60,878 nucleotides of DNA from an uncultured Clostridia bacterium (lineage in GTDB: Bacteria > Bacillota > Clostridia > UBA1381). The stretch spans positions 1 through 60,878 of the forward strand of contig CAJUEZ010000010.1 of assembly GCA_910585485.1 (NCBI GenBank), written 5' to 3'. Position numbers and translations under genes: made by a program. Shown piece after piece: positions 6,967-14,383 of this stretch (position 1 is the first letter of the stretch; the number at the start of each line of letters is the position of its first letter). The notes beneath the pieces were generated by a model. That model saw nothing but the letters and a program-made list of their open reading frames with translations, was not told the origin of the DNA and searched no databases.

Positions 6967-9255
6967 CTAATAACAATTTGGTCTGCGGAATACTGTAAAG
7001 CCAACGCTTGACGCGGTGGATACCACAACATTATTCGCACCGCTTGAACAGTGAATAACAAGAATATTACCGCTTGTGTCCTTACCGACAACAATTCCGA
7101 CATGGCTGTAACTCGGCAAGAAGCATAAATCTCCTGCTTGTACTGTTGACGCTGTTACCTGAATACTTGCGTCGCGCTGTCCGTATGTTCCGTGTCCTAC
7201 GGTATATCCCATACCGCTGTTGTTAAATGTCCAAGTAACGAAGCCTGAACAGTCAAGTCCGTATGCTCTTAGTGTTCCTGATGACGGACTTCCGGCAGCA
7301 GTAACACGACGCATAGTACCCCAAGCGCTGTCCCAACCGATTGCACTTGATTTACCGCCCCAAAAATAATTAACTTTGCCGACAAGTGAGCCAGCGTTCT
7401 TGACAACATCTTTTCGCTTTTGCGGTAATGATGCGGGCAAACCGTTTATGATACTCTGAACATCTGCGTTTGTAATCGCCAAGGTCAGCACGTCCCCGTG
7501 TTCAAGCAATGTTTCAACCGCTTCACGCTGTTTTGCAGTCAAACTGTATAAGTCCATAAGCTCGTCTTTTGTTTTTCCGCTTATAGTAACAGTCAGCTTC
7601 TTTTTCGTTTCTGTATCTGATACTACGATTTCATCTACCGTATAATTTACGGTGTTTGCGGCTCGGAAGTATGCTTTTAGCTTTTCTGCCTTAACATCAT
7701 CAAAGATTACAACATCTTCGGCGGTGTTATCCTCCGCACCTGCGGTCTTTGCCGCAAACACGGCAAGTACAATATTTCTGTCGGTCTGATTATCAATTAC
7801 TTCCACATCTGTATGGTTTACGGATAATTCAATATCTTCAACCTCTTGCGTCAGTTCTACGTTATATTCTGCGATTATCTGCGACAGCGGAATTGTGCCT
7901 GTGTCTGTAACTTCTTCAGAAACAAAAATACCAAAGGGACTCGCTACAATAGCCGCTATAATAATTACAATAATCAGCACTACAATCACAACCGCAACTG
8001 CACCGCCGGACACAATAGCGGAAATAATCGCTTGTGCCGCCGCAACAACCGCTTGTGCAACCTTGACTGCAACCCCGACCACCGCATGCGCCGCAGCTTT
8101 TGCCGCCTGTGCGCTCCGCTGTGCGGCTTCCTTTGCCATTTTTGCCGTTTGCTTTGCGGCTTGTTTAGTAACCTGTTTTTGTGTTTTGACAGCGGCTTTC
8201 TGCGCCTTTGACGCTTTTTTCTTTGCCGTTCTGCTCGCCTTAAAGACGTTTCGGTTGTTTTTAACCGTATCGTCCGCCATTTTCTGCTTGGTATGTACCG
8301 CCTTAGACGTAGTTTGAATTTGACGGGATATATTGCTTTGTTTCTGCTTCGGCGTTTTATATGCCGATTTGACGGGTTCTGCCTTATCGTTCCGTAACGA
8401 TTGCATATAGCTTTCTTTTGTCTTTATATCAGGCTTATCGGGAATAACATCTGCCTTCGCTGTATTCGGAATTTCCGTGTCTGTATGCTGTAACCGCTTT
8501 TGCTCCGTTGATTTCTCTTTCAGCTTATTTTTGACATAATCGCACCTTGCGGTACCGGAATTTTTTACCTCTGTGTCCGTACCGTGATTTTTGATATAGT
8601 TCTCTTTTGTCTTAATCTCCGCTTTCTGCTGTGCCTTTGCTTTTGCCTGTTGAATAGTTTTTTGTTTCGGAGTAGACGTAACAGAAAATGACGCAATTTC
8701 CTGTGCGGCTGTATATGTTTCTTTTGTCTTAGGCGGAATTATTCCCGATTTGGTAATAATTTTTGTACTGTCTGCTACTTTTGTGGAAACGGTATCACTT
8801 CCGCCCAAATTGGGCGGAATTTTCCCGTCCGTTAATTGCAGGGTTTTCGGCTGATTATTCGCTAACTTTGGTGTGTTGTCCGCAACATTCGGGGAAACAG
8901 GAATATCGGGGATTGTATAATTCTCTTTCGTTTTAACATTCCGCAACTTATATGATTTTAACGCATAATCCGCAACTGTCCTTGTAGTTCGATAAGCCTT
9001 TGCCGCTGTGGAGTACGCCGCATTTTCTAGTGTGTCTGTTGCGTAATTTTCGGGGGATTGCGCTGTTTGTCCGTCATGTTGTACCTTTGACAATTTTTCC
9101 GAGGTCTGCTTTATAAGCTGTTCTTTCATAACAGAGGGAGCGTTGCGAAGAACATTATATGGAACAGATTTTACAGTCTTTGGTGCGTTCTTTATTGTGT
9201 GAGCAGCAGTAGTCGGCTTTTCCTGTGTCTTAGGTTTTGTCTTTGATTCACTCAA
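6967..9255 (-). CDS. Conjugation-associated NlpC/P60 cell-wall hydrolase with long linker and one membrane segment
   Basis: Encodes 762 residues. The C-terminal domain (about 640-762) is NlpC/P60: catalytic Cys in LDCSGFVTW near 668, His in YSHVGIVVG near 718, and a polar third residue in IHCSSG near 735. In this family it cuts peptide bonds in peptidoglycan. A strongly hydrophobic helix (about 415-440) probably anchors the protein with the hydrolase outside. The first 400 residues are a charged, Ala/Lys/Thr-rich linker with a recurring KTKE(N/T/S)Y motif at five sites. The gene follows virB4, the usual place for the VirB1/CwlT-like hydrolase of Tn1549-type elements, where it opens the wall for the transfer channel. 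The linker is longer than is usual for this role. Confidence 0.85.
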   Translation of the reverse strand: MSESKTKPKTQEKPTTAAHTIKNAPKTVKSVPYNVLRNAPSVMKEQLIKQTSEKLSKVQHDGQTAQSPENYATDTLENAAYSTAAKAYRTTRTVADYALKSYKLRNVKTKENYTIPDIPVSPNVADNTPKLANNQPKTLQLTDGKIPPNLGGSDTVSTKVADSTKIITKSGIIPPKTKETYTAAQEIASFSVTSTPKQKTIQQAKAKAQQKAEIKTKENYIKNHGTDTEVKNSGTARCDYVKNKLKEKSTEQKRLQHTDTEIPNTAKADVIPDKPDIKTKESYMQSLRNDKAEPVKSAYKTPKQKQSNISRQIQTTSKAVHTKQKMADDTVKNNRNVFKASRTAKKKASKAQKAAVKTQKQVTKQAAKQTAKMAKEAAQRSAQAAKAAAHAVVGVAVKVAQAVVAAAQAIISAIVSGGAVAVVIVVLIIVIIIAAIVASPFGIFVSEEVTDTGTIPLSQIIAEYNVELTQEVEDIELSVNHTDVEVIDNQTDRNIVLAVFAAKTAGAEDNTAEDVVIFDDVKAEKLKAYFRAANTVNYTVDEIVVSDTETKKKLTVTISGKTKDELMDLYSLTAKQREAVETLLEHGDVLTLAITNADVQSIINGLPASLPQKRKDVVKNAGSLVGKVNYFWGGKSSAIGWDSAWGTMRRVTAAGSPSSGTLRAYGLDCSGFVTWTFNNSGMGYTVGHGTYGQRDASIQVTASTVQAGDLCFLPSYSHVGIVVGKDTSGNILVIHCSSGANNVVVSTASSVGFTVFRRPNCY

Positions 9256-9288
9256 TCATTTTCACCTCAATTCTGTACAAAAAATTAA

Positions 9289-9310
9289 GGCGGCGATTTG
9301 CACCGCCGCC
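9289..9310 (-). terminator. GC-rich hairpin between virB4 and the hydrolase gene
   Basis: GGCGGCG and CGCCGCC form a 7-bp stem ten bases after the virB4 stop; on the minus strand TTAATTTTTTG follows. It is probably an attenuator that lowers hydrolase expression, since the operon appears to continue. Confidence 0.5.
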
Positions 9311-9319
9311 ATATGATTT

Positions 9320-11707
9320 TTATTCTTCGCCGGGTTTCGTACTCATCAGCTTGTAGAGTTCCGTATCGGTAGGGAAGTCATTTATAAACGGTACGATTGA
9401 ACCGCCGACTTTAATCAGTCCGCGTCCTGCGGGCGCATTTGTGATATAACTCATCTGCATATCCGATATATTAAGTATTTTTGCAAGCTCAACACGGTCT
9501 GTTGCCGCCTGATTGAGCATAAGCAAAAATTCCGAGTTCGCAAGCATAAGACGCGCCGTGTCGGAGTGCAGACATTCCTCGATATTCTGTGTAATGCCTG
9601 TTACAAGACCGCCATACTTTCTAAATCGTTTCCACGCTTTTGACAGGAATTGCGCGCTGTATGGGTTTGCAAAGAATAGGTGCGCTTCATCAATGTATAT
9701 GCGCGTGTATCTGCCTTTCTTTCTGTTTGCAATAACACGGTTTAGGATATTGTCAAGCATAATCAGAAGTCCGATAGGCTTCAACTGCTCACCGAGGTCG
9801 AGTATGTCATACGCTATAATGCGTCCGCTTGTGTCCACATTGGACTGATGGGCGAATACATTTAAGCTGCCCTCTGTAAACAGTTCAAGCGCAAGTGCCA
9901 TATCGTGAGCCGCCTGTTCAGGCTGATTGAGTAAATCGTTTCTGAAATCGACAAGCGTGGGCGGTGTATTTGTTTTGCCGCTTAGATAATCTCTATACAC
10001 ATTATCGGTACAACGGTCAATAATGGATTTGTCCCTTGCTTCAATCTTGCCTGCTCCCATAAGCTGCTCACATAGCGACATTACAAATTCAGACTTCAAT
10101 GCAATCGGATTTTCACCATCGCCATAGTCTTTGTCCATTTCCATAGCATTGATATAATTCTCCGATGACGCTGATATTCTGACCGTTTCGCCGCCGAGCT
10201 TTGCAATAAGCGGTGAATACTCTCTTTCAGGGTCTACGATAATGATGTCATCATCTGTAAACAATGCCGACATAGCAATTTCCATCTTTGACGCAAACGA
10301 TTTACCGCTGCCTGATACACCGAGAATAAAGCCGTTGCCGTTAAGTAATAGCTTTCTGTTACACATTAAGAGATTATGCGATATTGCGTTGATACCGTAA
10401 TAGATACCGTCATTGTCGATTATCTCTTGAGTCTTGTACGGCATAAGCACCGCCGTGCTTTCTGTTGTAAGCGTCCGCATAGCCTTAATATTCATTAGTC
10501 CATAGGGAAGTACGGTTTTCATTCCGTCCTCCTGCTGATATTTCAGCGTTGCAAAATTACAAAGATGTTTGCGTCCTATGGACATAAGCGTTTCAGTATC
10601 GTTATTAAGCGCATCAAGGCTGTCGGCAATATGTAAAAGCGTTACCGTAACAAACATCATTCTTTGGTCGCGCGTTGTGAGGTCGTCAAGAAATTCTTTG
10701 ATTTCCTTTCGCATCTGCTCTAACTCATACGGTACATTAGCGGAAAAGTTATTGTTCATATTCTGCTTTTGCTGCCATTTGGTAATATCCGTTTCAACCG
10801 CTAATAGCTTCTTTTGTACTTCCTTTACTGCGTCATCGGTAGGGATAGGCTGAATATCCACCGACAACATCATACTGCGAGAGAAGTCCGTAAGTTCCGA
10901 AAGCATACTGTCTTTAAGGAATGACGGATATTCTTTCAGGAATATTACCCTTGCAAATCTATCGCCGATTTTTATATAATCGCTCTTAAATTCCATACTG
11001 CCGGGGCATATATAGTCCTTGAAGTCCGAGCCGACCGCCATGGCTTTTTTGAGGTCAAAATTGAATGTGCCGCCCTCTTTGCCACGGAAAAAGTCATAAA
11101 AAATACGAAGTCGCTCTTTATAGTTCAACTCCGTAATATGTGATGATATTTTACCAAAATCTGCGGTTAAGTCATTTCCGACACGTGCGAAAAATGTCCG
11201 CGCTTCCTCGATATTTTTCTTTTCGCTTGATATAGTAATATATTTTTCGTGAACGATATTGTTACTGTCTGACATTTTATCACTTAGTAATTCTTTGAGT
11301 TCCTTTGTGTATGTAACCTTGTTTTTGTCCGTATGTTCAGTCGGTGTTATAAACTGTTCAAATACATTTCTGTTAAGCTGTTTATTGTATATAGTGATTT
11401 TTGCAAACGCATCAGTCGGTAACCCGTTCAGGATAGCTGAGTGTGCAAGAAACATCTCTAATTGGTCATCATCTGACGCGACGGCATAATTTATATCAGA
11501 AAACCGCCACGTCTTAGAGAAATACTGACCGCACTGCATTATCCCGTCCCGATAAATGCGCTTTATAGGGATAGACTGCTGTACGCTTTTAGGTGAACAA
11601 CTTGCTTTGCAAGTTGTAGCATCGCAAGACTTAGTCTTGTGATGCGTCGCAGAGATTATCCGTTTTTCCTTTTTTCCAAAAAGCCGTACGAGTATTCTTT
11701 TTAGCAT
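9320..11707 (-). CDS. VirB4/TraE-type conjugation ATPase
   Basis: Encodes 795 residues from the ATG at 11707, preceded by AGGAGGTACTAATTG. Walker A (GVSGSGKS) lies near 465 and Walker B with a DEAH-like run (RIYIDEAHLFF) near 672; CagE/TrbE-type sequence precedes them. VirB4 proteins power substrate and pilin movement in type IV secretion and sit on the cytoplasmic face of the membrane. The 5' end overlaps prgI by 77 nt. Residues 24-38 (KTKSCDATTCKASCS) are encoded by two adjacent short palindromes and look like a late insertion in a variable N-terminus. Otherwise length and motifs are as expected for a functional protein. Confidence 0.93.
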   Translation of the reverse strand: MLKRILVRLFGKKEKRIISATHHKTKSCDATTCKASCSPKSVQQSIPIKRIYRDGIMQCGQYFSKTWRFSDINYAVASDDDQLEMFLAHSAILNGLPTDAFAKITIYNKQLNRNVFEQFITPTEHTDKNKVTYTKELKELLSDKMSDSNNIVHEKYITISSEKKNIEEARTFFARVGNDLTADFGKISSHITELNYKERLRIFYDFFRGKEGGTFNFDLKKAMAVGSDFKDYICPGSMEFKSDYIKIGDRFARVIFLKEYPSFLKDSMLSELTDFSRSMMLSVDIQPIPTDDAVKEVQKKLLAVETDITKWQQKQNMNNNFSANVPYELEQMRKEIKEFLDDLTTRDQRMMFVTVTLLHIADSLDALNNDTETLMSIGRKHLCNFATLKYQQEDGMKTVLPYGLMNIKAMRTLTTESTAVLMPYKTQEIIDNDGIYYGINAISHNLLMCNRKLLLNGNGFILGVSGSGKSFASKMEIAMSALFTDDDIIIVDPEREYSPLIAKLGGETVRISASSENYINAMEMDKDYGDGENPIALKSEFVMSLCEQLMGAGKIEARDKSIIDRCTDNVYRDYLSGKTNTPPTLVDFRNDLLNQPEQAAHDMALALELFTEGSLNVFAHQSNVDTSGRIIAYDILDLGEQLKPIGLLIMLDNILNRVIANRKKGRYTRIYIDEAHLFFANPYSAQFLSKAWKRFRKYGGLVTGITQNIEECLHSDTARLMLANSEFLLMLNQAATDRVELAKILNISDMQMSYITNAPAGRGLIKVGGSIVPFINDFPTDTELYKLMSTKPGEE
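11587..11642. repeat. Adjacent short palindromes inside the virB4/prgI overlap region
   Basis: CAACTTGCTTTGCAAGTTG and GCATCGCAAGACTTAGTC with its returning arm form two neighbouring hairpins. The first resembles the palindrome at about 12095-12115. They are translated as virB4 residues 24-38. Confidence 0.55.
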
Positions 11708-12038
11708 CAATTAGTACCTCCTTATAAATGTCATATAAAATATTTTCGGATTTGAATGTACGCAATCCCGCGTATATAAATTCACTCCGAAACCACGCTG
11801 TTATAAATTCTTCAAGCTGCATACCGTTATACTTGAAAAAGCCTGCCGCCGCCAACGGTGCGGCGCAAACAACGCAAAGCCACGAAACCATTTCTTTTCC
11901 TACAATGTCCCTCAGTCCAAAGTACACTCCGACAGCCGCACCGACTGCGGCAACCGAGCATATAAACTGACGCACGGACAATCCGAAAAATAGGCTTTCG
12001 TGGTAGTCCTTGATTTCCTTGTTAATTCGTATTTCCAT
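11631..12038 (-). CDS. PrgI-family conjugation membrane protein
   Basis: Encodes 135 residues from the ATG at 12038 (AGGAGGACAGCA upstream). The start MEIRINKEIKDYHESLFFGLSVRQ is typical of PrgI, followed by two membrane helices (about 25-45 and 50-70) and a cytoplasmic tail. PrgI is the small VirB3-like partner of the VirB4 ATPase in Gram-positive type IV secretion and is commonly encoded immediately upstream of it, as here. The 3' end overlaps virB4 by 77 nt, longer than a normal coupling overlap. The overlap may reflect growth of the region by the palindromes at 11587-11642. Confidence 0.87.
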   Translation of the reverse strand: MEIRINKEIKDYHESLFFGLSVRQFICSVAAVGAAVGVYFGLRDIVGKEMVSWLCVVCAAPLAAAGFFKYNGMQLEEFITAWFRSEFIYAGLRTFKSENILYDIYKEVLIDAKKNTRTAFWKKGKTDNLCDASQD

Positions 12039-12065
12039 TGCTGTCCTCCTTTCTACGCTAACACA

Positions 12066-12116
12066 AACCGCAAGCGGTTTGCTCGCTACAACTTGCAAGC
12101 AAGTTGTTCACTCTAA
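12066..12116. repeat. Two short perfect palindromes upstream of prgI
   Basis: AAACCGCAAGCGGTTT and ACAACTTGCAAGCAAGTTGT lie side by side, 30 bp upstream of prgI. Both have the form X-GCAAGC-X', a pattern that recurs in both mobile elements. Confidence 0.6.
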
Positions 12117-12264
12117 ATTTTTTTGCATAAAAAAATTGCCACCGTTTAATAGTGGCAACTTTACATTTTTATCTTATAGGAAATTACTCGCATCGTGGGT
12201 AATTTTGCTTATTACAAAAAAGCTTACTTTGCGCCAAAGGCGCAGTTTATCAAAAGCTTTTTTA

Positions 12265-12600
12265 TTAAAGTTCGCTATTGTCTGTTATTTCATCATTAAA
12301 AAGAATACGGATATAATTTCTTGCGCCATAAAGAATACGGGAGATATACACATACTTATTATCGGTTTTGTAAAATACAATGTACTTTCCGCTGACTAAG
12401 TAACGATAATCCGTTGCTATGTTTATTTTTGCTGAAAGCGACGCACCCATTTCGGGCGATGTTTCAAGTAAACTGTAATCGTCTATTATTTGATTTATTA
12501 CCCGATTAGCGGCAATAGGATTGCTCAATTCTTCAGCGATATATGCTTTGATTTCCTGCAAATCCGTTATTGCCAATGGGGATAGTTTTATCTTTGTCAT
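12265..12600 (-). CDS. RelE/ParE-family toxin
   Basis: Encodes 111 residues with the ParE/RelE pattern: N-terminal KIKLSPLAITDLQEIKAYIAE, a middle YRYLVSGKYIVFYK strand pair and a C-terminal ISRILYGARNYIRILF segment. Members either cleave mRNA on the ribosome or poison gyrase; the sequence alone does not decide. It starts two bases after the stop of the Phd-like antitoxin, the usual antitoxin-first order. The pair sits between prgI and virB6 in the transfer operon and most likely stabilises the element. Confidence 0.9.
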   Translation of the reverse strand: MTKIKLSPLAITDLQEIKAYIAEELSNPIAANRVINQIIDDYSLLETSPEMGASLSAKINIATDYRYLVSGKYIVFYKTDNKYVYISRILYGARNYIRILFNDEITDNSEL

Positions 12601-12602
12601 TA

Positions 12603-12848
12603 CTAAACCCCCAATATGCCCTTTACCTTGTTGCCGTCAATCCAACCGTCCTTTTTTGCGGCTTGTTCTGCTTCCGATAACTTTGACATAAGTTTAATTT
12701 TTGCCTGTGTTCTCTCATATTCGTCCATATCAATAATAGCGTATCTGCCTCTGCCGTTCTTCGTCAAAAAAACAGGCGAATCAACGCTAATATCCTTTAG
12801 AACGTCCGTATAATTCCTTAAATCCGAAACAGGTCTGATATTCGGCAT
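12603..12848 (-). CDS. Phd/YefM-family antitoxin
   Basis: Encodes 81 residues starting after GAGGAGGAATTATT. The N-terminal half (MPNIRPVSDLRNYTDVLKDI..PVFLTKNGRGRYAIIDMDEYE) is the Phd/YefM DNA-binding fold; the C-terminal half is the usual flexible toxin-binding tail. These antitoxins neutralise the partner and repress their own promoter. It precedes the ParE/RelE toxin by two bases. Confidence 0.92.
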   Translation of the reverse strand: MPNIRPVSDLRNYTDVLKDISVDSPVFLTKNGRGRYAIIDMDEYERTQAKIKLMSKLSEAEQAAKKDGWIDGNKVKGILGV

Positions 12849-12877
12849 AATAATTCCTCCTCATATTCATTATATTA

Positions 12878-13018
12878 TTGCTGTAATTATTATACTATGA
12901 GTAAAAATGCTTGCTTGCAAGGGCATTTTTACGAAGCCGTCAATAATACAGCGGTGCGAAAGCGCAGGAGCTACAGCTCCAAAGATTTGCACCGCAAATC
13001 TTGCTGTAATTATTATAC
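12878..13018. repeat. 18-bp direct repeat flanking a palindrome-rich 105-bp segment
   Basis: TTGCTGTAATTATTATAC occurs at 12878-12895 and 13001-13018. The segment between is made of short palindromes (AGGAGCTACAGCTCC, AGATTTGCACCGCAAATCT and others). It fills the gap between the toxin-antitoxin promoter and virB6 and looks like a small inserted or duplicated cassette. Confidence 0.6.
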
Positions 13019-13049
13019 CATAATATTGCACAAAATACAACAGCAAATT

Positions 13050-13889
13050 TTAAGTTCCTAACATTTCTTTTACAATTCTGTCTGCGCCCTTGATTAAACC
13101 GACAAGTACAAGCATATTGAAAATCACTTCGCCGATATATTTCCATATCATTGTTACTGTTGTGATTGATGTGTCAATATTGGGCGTACTTGCGCTTGCA
13201 AATGCCGAGAATATGATACAGGCAAGGACTATAACTGCGCCCTCCAAGCATACTCCGACATATGACTTTATAAATGCTTTTCCCATCTGTGATGTGCCTT
13301 CGCCTGCAAATGATGAAAGCGGTACGGGTGCTAACGCTGTGTACATATACAGCTTGAAAAAACGTCCGTACACACTCATTATCATAATAAACGACAGCAC
13401 CGTTATAAACAGACTTCCGAGTATTGTTACAAGCCATAACGGTATGCTCGCCCAAAAGCCCGCTTCTTCGACTGCTGTTTCAATAGCTGCGGGAAGCGTT
13501 ACTGCTGCGCCGCCGATACCGCCAAGACTTCCGGCTATTTTTTCTACCACGCCGCCGCATATCTTGTATATGACAGTCATTAAATCAAGTGCATATGTAA
13601 TCGCCACCTTTGCCGCAACGAAGCGTATAAAATGCTTTAACGCATATTCGGGACGCTGAAAGTCCCGAAATGACGCAGTTGATTTGAATATACTCATAGC
13701 AAAAAAGAGGATAAGCAAGGCATATCCGATAGCCTGCAATCCTCCGTTTATTGTAGTTACGATACTCCATATTGCACCGCCTTTGAAATTCTGCGGCGAG
13801 GTAGTAATAAGCGACCATATTTCAGTCATTTTATCGTTCCAAGTGCCGAAAGCATTTTCCAAATTCGCCACTATCCAATTATCGCTCAA
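13050..13889 (-). CDS. VirB6/TrbL-like integral membrane channel protein
   Basis: Encodes 279 residues from a TTG at 13889 with GGAGGTGAAACGAAT upstream. It has about six hydrophobic segments (about 45-70, 85-105, 120-140, 150-180, 195-225, 240-265) and the soluble N-terminal start MSDNWIVANLENAFGTWNDKM seen in Tn1549-type elements. In this class it is the polytopic inner-membrane component of the transfer channel. It lies between the Maff2-like gene and the toxin-antitoxin pair, in otherwise normal order for the family. Confidence 0.85.
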   Translation of the reverse strand: MSDNWIVANLENAFGTWNDKMTEIWSLITTSPQNFKGGAIWSIVTTINGGLQAIGYALLILFFAMSIFKSTASFRDFQRPEYALKHFIRFVAAKVAITYALDLMTVIYKICGGVVEKIAGSLGGIGGAAVTLPAAIETAVEEAGFWASIPLWLVTILGSLFITVLSFIMIMSVYGRFFKLYMYTALAPVPLSSFAGEGTSQMGKAFIKSYVGVCLEGAVIVLACIIFSAFASASTPNIDTSITTVTMIWKYIGEVIFNMLVLVGLIKGADRIVKEMLGT

Positions 13890-13954
13890 ATTCGTTTCAC
13901 CTCCGCTTTATAAGATTGACCGCCGTTCCCTTAAAACGGCGGTCATATATCAGA

Positions 13955-14275
13955 TTACATTATCATATCAAGTATATCCTTTGCAAAAGCGATAACCACA
14001 CCGCCGAAAAAGGTCAGAAAACCGTTAGCGCGCTGTGATGCGTCGTGCGATTTAAGCGACAAACCAATTTGCACAACTCCAAAACCGAGCAGAATAAATC
14101 CGATTGCCTTAATTGCTGAAAAGATAAATGTTGACAGGTTATTTATCGCTGCGAGCGGGTCGTCTGCAAATACAGGTGTTGCGAATGACAGCATAAGCAG
14201 TATTGTCATCAGCGCATATTTTGTAATACGCAAGCCCTTTTTTGATTTTTCAATTTTTTTCATTGTCTTTTTCAT
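13955..14275 (-). CDS. Maff2-family membrane protein (VirB2-like)
   Basis: Encodes 106 residues. An N-terminal basic region and hydrophobic helix (about 17-37, ending FATPVFADDP) resemble a signal peptide, followed by two further helices (about 50-70 and 82-102) with the conserved GVVQIGLSLKSHDASQRANG segment between them. Maff2 proteins sit between virD4 and virB6 in Tn1549-like elements and have the size and topology of VirB2 pilin-type subunits. The pilin role is knowledge of the family, not proven by this sequence. Confidence 0.88.
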   Translation of the reverse strand: MKKTMKKIEKSKKGLRITKYALMTILLMLSFATPVFADDPLAAINNLSTFIFSAIKAIGFILLGFGVVQIGLSLKSHDASQRANGFLTFFGGVVIAFAKDILDMIM

Positions 14276-14356
14276 TTCTGTTTTCGTCCTCCAATTCTAT
14301 AACATCAGTGCAAGCCGCTAATCGGCTTGCTTCAAATTGTTACAATAAACACATAA

Positions 14357-14381
14357 ATAAAAAGCGTTTTTCGCTTTTTAT
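14357..14381 (-). terminator. Hairpin after virD4
   Basis: AAAAAGCG and CGCTTTTT form a stem three bases beyond the virD4 stop and, on the minus strand, run into a U-tract. Partial read-through into the next transfer genes is likely. Confidence 0.6.
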
Positions 14382-14383
14382 TC

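Noticed and set aside
7846..8317. Plus-strand Cys/Arg/Asn-rich and Thr/Ala-rich frames
   Set aside because: Shadows of the Ala/Lys-rich linker of the NlpC/P60 protein.
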